Shown in pieces: positions 1 to 8,537 of a stretch of 46,554 nucleotides of DNA; position 1 is the first letter of the stretch; each line of letters starts with the position of its first letter. Origin of the DNA: an uncultured Nocardioides sp. Its GTDB lineage: Bacteria > Actinomycetota > Actinomycetes > Propionibacteriales > Nocardioidaceae. Below the pieces are notes generated by a model, which was not told the origin of the DNA, did not search any database, and worked only from the letters and a program-made list of their open reading frames with translations. The stretch covers positions 1-46,554 of the forward strand of contig CADCUM010000031.1 of assembly GCA_902805885.1 (NCBI GenBank), read 5' to 3'. The position numbers were made by a program, and so were the translations under genes.

Positions 1-1
1 A

Positions 2-151
2 AAGACCCACGGACGGTGGCGCTACCGCGTCGCCGTGCCAGGATGCTTCGAGTGGACCAGCCCGTTCGGCTACACCTACCGCCGCGACCCCACCGGCACC
101 ACCGCCGTGGAACCGCCACCGCCGCGGGTCCCACGACAGCGCCGACGATGA
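2..151 (+). CDS. C-terminal end of a DUF222/13E12-repeat HNH endonuclease-like protein (5' partial)
   Basis: The frame is open from the window edge to TGA at 149-151 and encodes about 49 residues. They begin KTHGRWRYRV and include CFEWTSPFGY and RRDPTGT, the ending I associate with DUF222 + HNH proteins of actinobacteria (a Trp-rich stretch, then SPxGYxYxRDxTGT). The HNH motif itself would lie upstream, outside the window. A Pro/Arg-rich tail follows. A second member of the same family starts at the other end of the window. Family assignment is from memory of the C-terminal motif only. Confidence 0.7.
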   Translation, partial: KTHGRWRYRVAVPGCFEWTSPFGYTYRRDPTGTTAVEPPPPRVPRQRRR

Positions 152-196
152 CCCCGCCCCACACCCCGCCGAGCTGACGCCGGCGGGGCCACAGGC

Positions 197-1141
197 ATGT
201 CCCCAACCCAGGGCGCCGTTGGTGCATTGGGTAGTCACGGCGTTTCCGGGTGGGTGCCGCAGGTGTTCCACTACGTTCAGGTGGTGGTCCCCACCGGGCT
301 CTTCACTGGGACGAGGGCAGTCGCTGCACTCGTCAGCATGGCCATGGCCGCGGTCGCCTTCAGCGGCTGCGGGACCAACGAGTCCCAGATCATGCCCGAC
401 GTGACCGGCATGACCCTGCGCCAGGCCGTGGCGGTGCTGGCGGAGGATGGCATCGAGCTCGAGCACACCCATGGCAACTATGGCGTCGTGAAGGTCCTCA
501 CTACCCGGCCCGCCGCTGGTGACGCCGTCGAGGGCGCCGTCACCTTCACGATGGCGAAGGTGACCGCGATCAAGGTCGTGGACGGTGACACCCTGGAGCT
601 GAGCACGGGGGACACCGTGCGGTTGATCGGTGTCGACACCCCCGAGCTGGGACGATGCGGTGCAGCCGAGGCCACCGCCTTCCTGACGCAGATGATCCGC
701 GGCAGGAGGATCTTCGTCGACCCGACACAGGTCGAGAACCGCGACAAGCACGGTCGCCTCCTGGCGTACATCGGGACACCCTCGGTCAACGACGTCGGAC
801 ACCAGCTGCTGAGGAGGGGGCTCGCCGTCCCTCGCTACGACTCGAGCGACGGCTACGGCGCTCACCCCGCCGAGAAGGCCTACCGAACGGCAGCGAGGCG
901 GGCCACGACCTTCACGTGCGAGCCTGCGGCGGCGCCGCAAGAAGCATCGGATCCGTCGATCGTCCGCCGCTGGACGTGCTTCTACTCTCCGACCTACGAC
1001 CGCGACTGGCACAACGACGTGCTGTGCAGTGACGGCGCACGTCAGCAGCGCCCGTACCTGCGCCCGTGGGACTCGTTCGTCACCGAGGCGGAGATCATGG
1101 CCTCCGCCGCGGATCACGAGCGGCACCTCAACGTCCAGTGA
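197..1141 (+). CDS. Secreted/lipoprotein thermonuclease (SNase) with an N-terminal PASTA domain
   Basis: Probable exported Ca-dependent nuclease anchored as a lipoprotein. A hydrophobic segment ends in AVAFSGC, a plausible lipobox. Then comes one PASTA-like repeat (MPDVTGMTLRQAV through RPAAGDAVEG, about residues 65-110) and a staphylococcal-nuclease fold (about 115-240). The fold keeps VVDGDTLEL, RLIGVDTPE (catalytic Arg, Asp and Glu positions) and RDKHGRLLAYI (second catalytic Arg). A tail of about 75 residues with WHNDVLCSDG matches nothing I recognise. The start is uncertain: ATG at 197 gives a long signal region of about 58 residues, while GTG at 281 or 284 would give a normal lipoprotein signal of about 30. 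PASTA domains usually bind muropeptides in Ser/Thr kinases and penicillin-binding proteins, so this pairing suggests a cell-wall-associated nuclease (inference). Confidence 0.8.
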   Translation: MSPTQGAVGALGSHGVSGWVPQVFHYVQVVVPTGLFTGTRAVAALVSMAMAAVAFSGCGTNESQIMPDVTGMTLRQAVAVLAEDGIELEHTHGNYGVVKVLTTRPAAGDAVEGAVTFTMAKVTAIKVVDGDTLELSTGDTVRLIGVDTPELGRCGAAEATAFLTQMIRGRRIFVDPTQVENRDKHGRLLAYIGTPSVNDVGHQLLRRGLAVPRYDSSDGYGAHPAEKAYRTAARRATTFTCEPAAAPQEASDPSIVRRWTCFYSPTYDRDWHNDVLCSDGARQQRPYLRPWDSFVTEAEIMASAADHERHLNVQ

Positions 1142-1150
1142 TCCTGGGCC

Positions 1151-1156
1151 TAGGAT
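1151..1156 (+). promoter_or_regulatory. -10 box TAGGAT for the nucleotidyltransferase gene
   Basis: TANNNT-type element 8 nt before the GTG at 1165, with no Shine-Dalgarno between them. Fits a leaderless or near-leaderless transcript. Confidence 0.5.
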
Positions 1157-1164
1157 CGCGGATC

Positions 1165-1821
1165 GTGCCGCCCACCGAGCCCCCGTCCGCACAGCCCGCC
1201 ACGACGCCTCACCTCGCGCCCGACGAGGCCGACCGGTGGTACGGCGGATGGGACCCGCTGGACCCGACCACGATCGCGGCGTTCATGGACGGGTTCGACC
1301 GGCCGTGGTGGATCATCGGCGGCTGGAGCATCGAGGTCTTCACGGGGGTCGGCCGGCACCACGAGGACATGGACATCTCGATCCTCTCGCGTGACGCCGA
1401 GGCCTTCCGGGAGTTCCTGGGCGACGCCTGGACGCCGTGGAACGTCGACGAGAGCTGGTTCCGGCCGTTCGACGCACGCTTCCCCGACGTACGCCCCGAC
1501 AGCCAGGTGTGGGTGCGGCGCGACGCGTCCTCGCCCTGGGTCCTCGACGTCCCCTTCACGCCCGACACCGACGGCCGCTGGACCAACAAGCGCAACCCGG
1601 ACCACACCGAGGAGCTCGAGGACGTCACCTGGGTCGCCCCGGACGGCCTGAGGTACGCGCGACCCGAGGTGACACTGATGTTCAAGGCCGCCCAGGTCCG
1701 CGACAAGGACCGCCGGGACGCCGAGGTCGCGATCCCGATGCTGGACGACCGCGCCCGCGGGTGGCTGCGCGACACCGTCGCGCGGATGGACCCGAACCAT
1801 CCCTGGGCCCGGGAGCTCTGA
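1165..1821 (+). CDS. Aminoglycoside-type nucleotidyltransferase (ANT(2'')-like fold)
   Basis: About 218 residues. The nucleotidyltransferase core is clear: WWIIGGWSIEVFTG followed by HHEDMDISIL, where Gly-Gly-Trp and the Asp-x-Asp pair are the nucleotide and metal-binding signature of the aminoglycoside-2''-adenylyltransferase/LinA-like family. Downstream WVLDVPF and RPEVTLMFKAAQ fit the rest of that fold. An upstream ATG at 1066 exists but lies inside the preceding gene; GTG 1165 is preferred because of the TAGGAT box just before it. Chromosomal members of this family in soil actinobacteria often have no proven resistance role, so the substrate is unknown. The stop lies 5 nt before the next gene, so the two are probably co-transcribed. 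Confidence 0.75.
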   Translation: MPPTEPPSAQPATTPHLAPDEADRWYGGWDPLDPTTIAAFMDGFDRPWWIIGGWSIEVFTGVGRHHEDMDISILSRDAEAFREFLGDAWTPWNVDESWFRPFDARFPDVRPDSQVWVRRDASSPWVLDVPFTPDTDGRWTNKRNPDHTEELEDVTWVAPDGLRYARPEVTLMFKAAQVRDKDRRDAEVAIPMLDDRARGWLRDTVARMDPNHPWAREL

Positions 1822-1826
1822 GCCCG

Positions 1827-2930
1827 GTGACCAGGCTCCACGATCCCCACCGCCGCGGCTTCGCGTCCGACAACTACGCCGGCGCGCACCCCGAGGTGCT
1901 CGCGGCGATCGCCGAGGCCAACGGTGGCCACCAGGCGGCGTACGGCGAGGACGAGTACACCGCCAGGCTGCAGCAGGTGATGAAGGAGCACTTCGGGCCG
2001 CAGGCCGAGACGTTCCCCGTCTTCAACGGCACCGGCGCCAACGTCACCGCGCTCACCAGCATGCTCCCCCGCTGGGGCGCGGTGATCACCGCCAGGAGCG
2101 CGCACGTGCACACCGACGAGAACGGCGCGCCCGAGCGCATCAGCGGGCTCAAGCTCCTCCCCGTCGCCACGCCCGACGGCAAGCTCACCCCCGACCTGGT
2201 CGACGAGGAGGCGTGGGGGTGGGGCGACGAGCACCGCGCCCAGCCGCTCGCCGTGAGCATCACGAACAGCACGGAGCTCGGCACGCTCTACTCGGTCGAG
2301 GAGACCCGGGCGATCGCCGACCATGCCCACGCCCGGGGGATGCTCGTCCACCTCGACGGAGCCCGTGTCTGCAACGCGGCCGCGGCGCTCGGTGTCCCGT
2401 TCCGGGAGTTCACGACCGATGCGGGCGTCGACGTCCTCAGCTTCGGGGGGACCAAGAACGGCCTGCTCCACGGCGAGGCGATCGTCGTGCTCGAGCCCTC
2501 GGCGGCGGAGGGTCTGCTGTTCCTGCGCAAGCTCAACATGCAGCTCGCGTCGAAGATGCGCTTCGTCTCGGCGCAGCTCCTGGCCCTGCTCGCCGACGAC
2601 CTCCACCTCCGCTCCGCGGCGCACGCCAACGCCATGGCCGCACGGCTCCGCGCGGCGCTCGAGGCACGCGACCTCCCCGGGCTCGAGCTCACGCAGCCGA
2701 CCCAGGCGAACGCCGTGTTCGCCGTCCTGCCGCCGGGGGTCGCCGACGAGCTCCGCCGGCGGTTCCGGTTCTACGACTGGAACCCGGCGACCCGGGAGGT
2801 GCGCTGGATGACGGCCTTCGACACGACGGAGGAGGACGTCGACGAGCTGGTCGACGCCGTCACCGAGGCGCTGGCGGCACGCTCGGCGAGCGACTCAGAC
2901 CAGCAGCAGCGGCGCGGCGACCAGCACTGA
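1827..2930 (+). CDS. ltaE: Low-specificity L-threonine aldolase / beta-eliminating lyase family
   Basis: PLP enzyme of fold type I, about 367 residues, predicted to cleave L-threonine or L-allo-threonine to glycine and acetaldehyde. Visible family marks are the N-terminal FASDNYAGAHPEVL, the tetramer-interface region ITARSAHVHTDENGAPE, the cofactor Asp in GMLVHLDGARVCNAAAALG, and the Schiff-base lysine in LSFGGTKNGLLHGE. GTG at 1827 follows the nucleotidyltransferase stop by 5 nt, with GGGAG upstream at 1811-1815. Its 3' end overlaps the 3' end of convergent menA by 36 nt. Co-transcribed with the gene before it by spacing, with no obvious shared function. Confidence 0.88.
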   Translation: MTRLHDPHRRGFASDNYAGAHPEVLAAIAEANGGHQAAYGEDEYTARLQQVMKEHFGPQAETFPVFNGTGANVTALTSMLPRWGAVITARSAHVHTDENGAPERISGLKLLPVATPDGKLTPDLVDEEAWGWGDEHRAQPLAVSITNSTELGTLYSVEETRAIADHAHARGMLVHLDGARVCNAAAALGVPFREFTTDAGVDVLSFGGTKNGLLHGEAIVVLEPSAAEGLLFLRKLNMQLASKMRFVSAQLLALLADDLHLRSAAHANAMAARLRAALEARDLPGLELTQPTQANAVFAVLPPGVADELRRRFRFYDWNPATREVRWMTAFDTTEEDVDELVDAVTEALAARSASDSDQQQRRGDQH

Positions 2931-3767
2931 CCACAGCAGGACACAGACGCCCGTCGCCGCGAGCACGGGGATCAGCGCGGGGCCCGAGGCCCCCGACAGC
3001 ACGGTGCGCGTCGGCGGCACGGCCCGCGCCAGGAAGCCGAGCCCGAGCAGCGTCCACCACGTCGTCGCCGCCGCGACGCCCACCACCGCGACGGCGGCCG
3101 CGCCGACGAGCAGGGCGTAGAGGGCGCGCGTCCGGGGCTCGCCGAGCCGCACGGCCAGGGTGTTCTTGCCCGCCAGCCGGTCGGTGGGGATGTCGCGCAG
3201 GTTGTTGGTGACCAGGATCGCGCAGGTCAGCGCACCGATCCCGACGCCGGCAGCCAGCGCCGCCCACTCCCAGGTCTGCGTCTGGACGTACGTCGTGCCG
3301 ACGACGGCGACCAGGCCGAAGAAGACGAACACCATCACCTCGCCGAGCCCGAGGTAGCCGTAGGGCTTGCTCCCGCCCGTGTAGTACCAGGCGGCGACCA
3401 GGGACACCGCGCCCACGGCGACCAGCCACCACGCCGTCGTCGCGGCCAGCACGAGGCCGGCGACGGCTGCGACGGCGAACGCCAGGACGGCGGCTCGCCG
3501 CACCGCGGACGGGGTCGCCGTCCCCGAGCCGACGAGCCGAACGGGCCCCACCCGGTCGGCGTCGGTGCCGCGGATGCCGTCGGAGTAGTCGTTGGCGTAG
3601 TTGACCCCGACCTGCAGGGCCAGGCTGACCACGAGCGCGAGCAGGGCCTTCCACCACACCGCGGAGTCGACGTACGCCGCCACCGCCGTGCCCGCGAGCA
3701 CGGGAGCGACGGCCGCCGGCAGGGTGCGCGGACGCGCGCCGGCGAGCCAGTCAGCGGGGGTGGTCAC
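2895..3767 (-). CDS. menA: 1,4-dihydroxy-2-naphthoate polyprenyltransferase (MenA)
   Basis: Integral-membrane UbiA-family prenyltransferase, about 290 residues, joining a polyprenyl diphosphate tail to DHNA to give demethylmenaquinone. Both Asp-rich Mg/diphosphate motifs are present: NDYSDGIRGTDADR near residue 60 (NDxxDxxxD) and NNLRDIPTDRLAGKNTLAVR near 190. The N-terminal WLAGARPRTLPAAVAPV is typical of MenA. Several hydrophobic helices follow, ending in LLWSVLVAAPLLLV. GTG 3767 overlaps the end of the upstream MFS gene by 17 nt, so translation is probably coupled. The tail it uses is likely made by the polyprenyl synthase at 31.8 kb. Confidence 0.93.
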   Translation of the reverse strand: MTTPADWLAGARPRTLPAAVAPVLAGTAVAAYVDSAVWWKALLALVVSLALQVGVNYANDYSDGIRGTDADRVGPVRLVGSGTATPSAVRRAAVLAFAVAAVAGLVLAATTAWWLVAVGAVSLVAAWYYTGGSKPYGYLGLGEVMVFVFFGLVAVVGTTYVQTQTWEWAALAAGVGIGALTCAILVTNNLRDIPTDRLAGKNTLAVRLGEPRTRALYALLVGAAAVAVVGVAAATTWWTLLGLGFLARAVPPTRTVLSGASGPALIPVLAATGVCVLLWSVLVAAPLLLV

Positions 3768-5142
3768 CCGTGGATTGTCGCTCGTGCCCGGGTCCGCGCG
3801 GCAGCGGGGTGTCGGTGCCGGTCGTGCCGGCGGCCAGGGTGTCGTTCATCGGGGTCGGGGGAGTGCTCGCCTCCTCCGCGGCGCCGGCCCGGGCGTCGGC
3901 GAGGACCTCGGCCGGGACGTGCTGCTCGAGGTAGCGCTTGCCGGCACGGGTCGCCGGGTGCATGGCTGCTGCGGCCGCACCGACGATCGCGGCGATCGTG
4001 AGCCAGCCGAACGCGCCCCACTCCATCGCGAGGAAGCCGTAGACCGCCGGCGCCCAGAACCGGCCCAGGGTGTTGCCGAGCTCGGAGACGCCCTGGTAGT
4101 CGCCGCGCCGCCGCGGGTCCATCAGCTCCGCCTCGAACGTCCAGCCCGAGGCCGAGAGGTAGAGCTCGGCCCACGTCAGGACGATGTGACCGACGAAGAA
4201 CAGCACGACGGTGACCCAGCCGAAGGTCTCGTGGGTGGCGAGCGTGACGACGCAGGTGAGGGCGAAGAAGACCGCGGAGAGGCGCACCGCGCGCAGGGCG
4301 GTGTCGATGTCGCGGATCCCCCGGGACGTGAACCGGGGCAGCACGATGCACATCACCGTGTTGGTCGCGAAGAGGAGCGCCGCGAGCTCGTGGGGCGCAT
4401 CGGTCTCGATGACCAGCCACAGCGGGATGACGGTGTGGAGCAGCACCTGGTTGGACCACAGCACGCCGGTCAGGAACGTCACCAGGAGCCAGCTGCGGTT
4501 GCGGATCGCCGGCGGGCCCTCCGGGATCTTGCGGGGCTCACTGGAGCGGACGTCGTGGGACGCGTTCGGCAGCCGCAGGATGGCCACCGCGTTGACGGCG
4601 AAGAGGACGGTGGTGATGACCGGCATCCAGCGCAGCACGTCGGGACCGAAGGCGATCCCGCCCCCGCCGAGGAACGCGCCGATGCTGAACCCGACGTTGA
4701 GAGCGGAGTACATGTAGGCGCGCGACTCGACCCGTTCGGAGGCCGGCAGCACGTCGAGGACGTAGGCCCCGTGGGCCGCACCGCCGAGGCTCCCGGCGAC
4801 CTCGCCGGCGATGAGGAGGGCGACGAACTGCGGGAAGCTGTCGATGAACGGCCAGGCCAGGAACAGCGACCCCTGGACGACCGCGCTGAGGGACCACATC
4901 CGCTTGGGACCGAAGTGGTCGACGAGCTTGCCCATCGGCACCGCGACGAGGAAGCTGGCGACCGCTGCCACGGTGAGCCCGATGCCGACCTGGCCGAGCG
5001 ACAACCCGAGGATGACCGCGAAGTAGACGGCTGAGCCGGCGAGGAACGCGCCCTCGCCCGTGGCGAAGAGCAGCGACTGGACCGACAGCCGGCCGGCGAG
5101 GGAGGACGGTGGCGTGGCGTAGTTGCGGAGCGCGGTGAGCAT
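3751..5142 (-). CDS. MFS transporter
   Basis: About 463 residues with the 12-helix pattern of the major facilitator superfamily. Loop 2-3 carries GKLVDHFGPKRMW, a degenerate MFS motif A. A charged central loop (SSEPRKIPEGPPAIRNR) separates the halves, and the C-terminal tail is hydrophilic and Pro/Thr-rich. The frame could begin at 5226, but ATG 5142 (MLTALRNYATPP) is preferred: AGGGGAGA lies 10 nt upstream and the extra 28 residues are polar and Arg-rich. The substrate cannot be told. It is the first gene of an apparent two-gene operon with menA (17-nt overlap) and is divergent from the phosphatase gene. Confidence 0.85.
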   Translation of the reverse strand: MLTALRNYATPPSSLAGRLSVQSLLFATGEGAFLAGSAVYFAVILGLSLGQVGIGLTVAAVASFLVAVPMGKLVDHFGPKRMWSLSAVVQGSLFLAWPFIDSFPQFVALLIAGEVAGSLGGAAHGAYVLDVLPASERVESRAYMYSALNVGFSIGAFLGGGGIAFGPDVLRWMPVITTVLFAVNAVAILRLPNASHDVRSSEPRKIPEGPPAIRNRSWLLVTFLTGVLWSNQVLLHTVIPLWLVIETDAPHELAALLFATNTVMCIVLPRFTSRGIRDIDTALRAVRLSAVFFALTCVVTLATHETFGWVTVVLFFVGHIVLTWAELYLSASGWTFEAELMDPRRRGDYQGVSELGNTLGRFWAPAVYGFLAMEWGAFGWLTIAAIVGAAAAAMHPATRAGKRYLEQHVPAEVLADARAGAAEEASTPPTPMNDTLAAGTTGTDTPLPRGPGHERQSTGDHPR

Positions 5143-5234
5143 CGCCGCTGATTCTCCCCTGCGGCACCGACAGTCGTCGCGCGAATATCGGACCGCGGAG
5201 CCGCCGTTCGCCTGCGCCGTCACCATGCGTTGCC

Positions 5235-5240
5235 TAGGGT
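5235..5240 (+). promoter_or_regulatory. Possible -10 box TAGGGT upstream of the phosphatase gene
   Basis: Lies in the 131-nt divergent region between the MFS gene and the phosphatase gene, 33 nt before ATG 5274. No clear -35. Would give a short leader containing GGACGGGG. Confidence 0.35.
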
Positions 5241-5273
5241 CGGCACGGGACCCGGCTCGGGACGGGGCGCAGG

Positions 5274-6539
5274 ATGACGCGCGACCACACCGACGGGAGC
5301 GGGCACGTGAGACTCAGTGACCACGAGCGCGCGCTCGCACGCCTGATGCGCGGGGCGCACCTCGCCGGCGACCACGACCTGCCGCGGCTCTTCGAGGAGT
5401 ACGCCGCCAGCATCGGCGTGACGCCCATCCGGCTCTACCTCGTCGACCTCCAGCAGCGGGTGCTCGTCCCGTTCCTGGGGCCGGCCGGTCCCGGCAAGGA
5501 CGAGAACCCCGAGACCCTGTCCGTGGACGCCACCCTCGCGGGCCGGGGCTACCAGCGCGTCGAGATCCTCACCCAGCCGCTCGACCGGGGGCGGGTCCGC
5601 GTGTGGGTCCCCCTGCTCGACGGCACGGAGCGCCTCGGCATGCTCGCGGCCACCCTGCCCGGTGCCGAGGACCTCGACGCCCACGACGGGGCGATGCGCA
5701 CCCGCCTGATGACCTTCGCCGCGCTCGCCGCCGAGCTGGTGATGACCAAGACGCTCTACGGCGACACCGTGGTGCGGCTGCGCCGTACCGCGCCGATGGG
5801 GCTCGCCGCGGAGACCCAGTGGTCGATGCTGCCGCCGCTGACGTTCAGCAACGGCCAGGTGACGATCAGCGGCGGCCTGGAGCCGGCGTACGAGGTCGGC
5901 GGGGACACCGTCGACTACGCCGTCGACGCGCGCACCGCCCACCTGGCGATCTTCGACGGCATGGGGCACGGGCTGCGCAGCTCGCAGCTGGCCGCCATGG
6001 CGGTCGCGAGCTACCGCAACGCCCGCCGTACCGGGCAGGACCTGACCCGGACCGTCCGCCTCGTCGACGAGGCCATCTCGCTGTCGTTCGGCGGGGAGGC
6101 CTTCCTCACCGGCCTGCTCGCCGAGCTCGACTGTGAGTCGGGACGGTTCACCTGGATCAGCGCCGGGCACCCGGCGCCGCTGCTCCTGCGCGACGGGGGC
6201 GTGCTGAAGGAGCTGCACGTCGAGCCGTCCCTGCCCCTCGGCCTGAGCGGCCTGCTCGACGAGCGCCCGAGCATCGGGACCGAGAGCCTCGAGCCCGGGG
6301 ACATGGTGCTCCTCTACTCCGACGGGGTCGTGGACGCGCGCTCGCCCACGGGCCAGTTCTTCGGCATCGACCGGCTGGTCGGGCTGGTCACCCGCCACCT
6401 CGGCGCGGGCCTGCCCGCGCCCGAGACGATGCGACGGGTCATCACCTCGCTGCTGGACCACCAGCAGGGCCAGCTCGACGACGACGCGAGCCTGCTGCTG
6501 GTGCAGTTCCGTCCCGACGGGACGGCCCTGCTCCCGTGA
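5274..6539 (+). CDS. SpoIIE/RsbU-type PP2C serine/threonine phosphatase with N-terminal GAF-like sensor
   Basis: About 421 residues. Residues about 10-165 look like a GAF-type sensor region (LARLMRGAHL, then RVRVWVPLLDGTERLGMLAATLP). Residues about 180-415 form a PP2C-like phosphatase with the metal-binding acidic motifs: YEVGGDTVDYAV, AIFDGMGHGLRSS, SAGHPAPLLLR, MVLLYSDGVVDARS and LDDDASLLLV. Such proteins typically dephosphorylate anti-anti-sigma factors to release alternative sigma factors. No anti-sigma, STAS or sigma gene is in this window, so the partner is elsewhere. The stop is 16 nt before menE, which has its own -10 box. Confidence 0.88.
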   Translation: MTRDHTDGSGHVRLSDHERALARLMRGAHLAGDHDLPRLFEEYAASIGVTPIRLYLVDLQQRVLVPFLGPAGPGKDENPETLSVDATLAGRGYQRVEILTQPLDRGRVRVWVPLLDGTERLGMLAATLPGAEDLDAHDGAMRTRLMTFAALAAELVMTKTLYGDTVVRLRRTAPMGLAAETQWSMLPPLTFSNGQVTISGGLEPAYEVGGDTVDYAVDARTAHLAIFDGMGHGLRSSQLAAMAVASYRNARRTGQDLTRTVRLVDEAISLSFGGEAFLTGLLAELDCESGRFTWISAGHPAPLLLRDGGVLKELHVEPSLPLGLSGLLDERPSIGTESLEPGDMVLLYSDGVVDARSPTGQFFGIDRLVGLVTRHLGAGLPAPETMRRVITSLLDHQQGQLDDDASLLLVQFRPDGTALLP

Positions 6540-6543
6540 GGAC

Positions 6544-6549
6544 TAGGTT
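6544..6549 (+). promoter_or_regulatory. -10 box TAGGTT for leaderless menE
   Basis: TANNNT element exactly 6 nt before GTG 6556, no Shine-Dalgarno between. Transcription would begin at or next to the start codon. Confidence 0.65.
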
Positions 6550-6555
6550 CGTCGC

Positions 6556-7575
6556 GTGAGCCTGCTGTCCCCGTCCGCCAGCCCCGGCACCGCCGTGGAC
6601 CAGCTGGCGGCCTGGCTGGCCGACGACGCGCCGCCACCGCTCGTCATCGACACGTCGGGATCCACCGGGGCCCCCAAGCGGGTCGTGCTGCCTCGGGAGG
6701 CCCTGCTGGCGAGCATCCGGGCGTCGTCGGCCCGGCTGGGCGTCTCGGGCCGCTGGCTGCTCGCCCTGCCGTCGTCGTACGTCGCCGGCGTGCAGGTGCT
6801 GTGCCGCTCGCTGGTCGCCGGTCACCCGCCGGTGCTCGTGCACGGTCTGGACCTCGCGGCCGCGCTCGACCGGGCGGGTGACGACGTGCCGGTCCTCACC
6901 TCGCTGGTGCCCACCCAGCTGCACCGCCTCCTCGACCGTCCGGAGCAGGCGGCGGCCCTCGCGGCGATGCATGCGGTGCTGGTCGGCGGCGGACCCCTCG
7001 ACCCGTCCCTGCGCCGACGGGCGACCGAGGCGCGGGTGCGCGTCGTCGCGACGTACGGCGCCTCGGAGACCGCGGGCGGCTGCGTCTACGACGGGGTGCC
7101 GCTCGACGGCGTCGCCGTGGCGATCGGGGCGGACGGCCGGGTGCGGATCGGCGGGCCGACCGTCTTCGCGGGGTACGACGGCGACCCCGCCCTCACCGCC
7201 GAGACCCTCGTCGACGGCTGGTTCCTCACCAGCGACGCCGGCCGGCTCGACGAGGACGGTCGGCTGCAGGTGCTGGGTCGGCTCGACGACGTCGTCGTGA
7301 GCGGCGGCGTCAACGTCCCCCTGCCGGGCGTCGCGGCACGGCTGCGCGATCACCCGGGCGTGGCCGAGGCGGAGGTGCTCGGGGTGCCGGACGCCGAGTG
7401 GGGGACGCGGGTGGTGGCGTTCGTCGTCGGGTCGGCCGACCCCGCGGAGCTGCGCGACTGGGTCGCCGCGGCCCACCCCCGAGCCTGGGCGCCGCGCGAG
7501 GTGCTGCGCGTCGAGGCGCTGCCGCTGCTGCCCAACGGCAAGGTCGACCGGCCCTCGCTGCGGGAGCTCGTGTGA
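6556..7575 (+). CDS. menE: o-Succinylbenzoate-CoA ligase (MenE)
   Basis: ANL-family adenylate-forming ligase, about 339 residues, activating o-succinylbenzoate to its CoA thioester in menaquinone synthesis. The P-loop TSGSTGAPKRVVL is at residues about 33-45, motif TYGASETAGGCVYDG near 165, the adenosine-binding Asp region TSDAGRLDEDGRLQVLGRLDD near 220, and the C-terminal catalytic lysine in LLPNGKVDRPSLREL. It is shorter than many bacterial MenE proteins, which I believe is usual in actinobacteria. GTG 6556 is fixed by the TAGGTT box. It overlaps menC by 4 nt (GTGA), opening a tight menE-menC-menD operon. Confidence 0.93.
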   Translation: MSLLSPSASPGTAVDQLAAWLADDAPPPLVIDTSGSTGAPKRVVLPREALLASIRASSARLGVSGRWLLALPSSYVAGVQVLCRSLVAGHPPVLVHGLDLAAALDRAGDDVPVLTSLVPTQLHRLLDRPEQAAALAAMHAVLVGGGPLDPSLRRRATEARVRVVATYGASETAGGCVYDGVPLDGVAVAIGADGRVRIGGPTVFAGYDGDPALTAETLVDGWFLTSDAGRLDEDGRLQVLGRLDDVVVSGGVNVPLPGVAARLRDHPGVAEAEVLGVPDAEWGTRVVAFVVGSADPAELRDWVAAAHPRAWAPREVLRVEALPLLPNGKVDRPSLRELV

Positions 7576-8537
7576 GCCTGCCCGTGCCCGCCGACCTCCA
7601 CGTCTTCTCGATCCCGCTCCGCACGCGCTTCCGCGGCATCACGGTCCGCGAGGGGGTGCTGCTGCGCGGGGCGGGCGGCTGGGGGGAGTGGTCGCCGTTC
7701 CTGGAGTACGACGACGCCACCGCCCGGCCGTGGCTCGCCTGCGCGGAGGAGGCGGCCGCGGGGGACTGGCCCGCGCCGCTGCGCGACGTGGTCCCGGTCA
7801 ACGTCACCGTGCCCGCGTGCGACCCCGACCGGGCGCGCGCCATCGTCCGTGCCGGCGGCTGCACCACCGCCAAGGTCAAGGTGGCCGAGCGCGGGCAGGT
7901 GCTGGCCGACGACATCGCCCGCCTGGAGGCGGTGCGCGACGCCCTGGGCCCGGCGGGGCTCGTGCGCATCGACGCCAACGGCGCCTGGGACGTCGACGGA
8001 GCGGTCGGCGCCATCCGTGCGCTCGACCGTGCGGCCGGCGGCCTGGAGTACGTCGAGCAGCCCTGCGCAGGGGTCGAGGAGCTGGCCCTCGTCCGGCGCC
8101 GGGTGGAGGTGCCGATCGCCGCCGACGAGTCGATCCGCCGCGCGGCCGACCCCTACCGGGTGCGGGACCTCGAGGCGGCCGACGTCGCCGTCCTCAAGGT
8201 GCAGCCGCTCGGCGGGGTGCGCGCCTGCCTGCGCATCGCCGAGGACATCGGGCTGCCCGTGGTGGTCTCCAGCGCGGTCGAGTCGAGCGTGGGCATCGCG
8301 GCGGGAGTGGCGCTGGCAGCCGCCCTGCCCGAGCTGCCCCACGCCTGCGGGCTGGCGACCGTCCAGCTGCTCGCCGACGACGTGGCGGCCGACCCGCTGC
8401 TGCCGGTCGACGGGCTGCTCCCGGTCCGTCCGGCCGTCGTCGACGACGCGGCGCTGGCCCGGGTCGCCGCCGGTCCCGACCGCGTCGCCCACTGGCGGCG
8501 CCGGCTGGCCGCCGTACGGCAGGATCCCGGGGCATGA
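7572..8537 (+). CDS. menC: o-Succinylbenzoate synthase (MenC)
   Basis: Enolase-superfamily enzyme, about 321 residues, dehydrating SHCHC to o-succinylbenzoate. The catalytic Lys pair is in TTAKVKVAE. The metal ligands are VRIDANGAWD, LEYVEQPC and IAADESIRR, and the second catalytic Lys is in VAVLKVQPLGG. The N-terminal capping region includes WGEWSPFLEYDD. GTG 7572 overlaps the menE stop by 4 nt, and the 3' end overlaps menD by 4 nt (ATGA), so translation is likely coupled through the three genes. Confidence 0.93.
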   Translation: MSLPVPADLHVFSIPLRTRFRGITVREGVLLRGAGGWGEWSPFLEYDDATARPWLACAEEAAAGDWPAPLRDVVPVNVTVPACDPDRARAIVRAGGCTTAKVKVAERGQVLADDIARLEAVRDALGPAGLVRIDANGAWDVDGAVGAIRALDRAAGGLEYVEQPCAGVEELALVRRRVEVPIAADESIRRAADPYRVRDLEAADVAVLKVQPLGGVRACLRIAEDIGLPVVVSSAVESSVGIAAGVALAAALPELPHACGLATVQLLADDVAADPLLPVDGLLPVRPAVVDDAALARVAAGPDRVAHWRRRLAAVRQDPGA

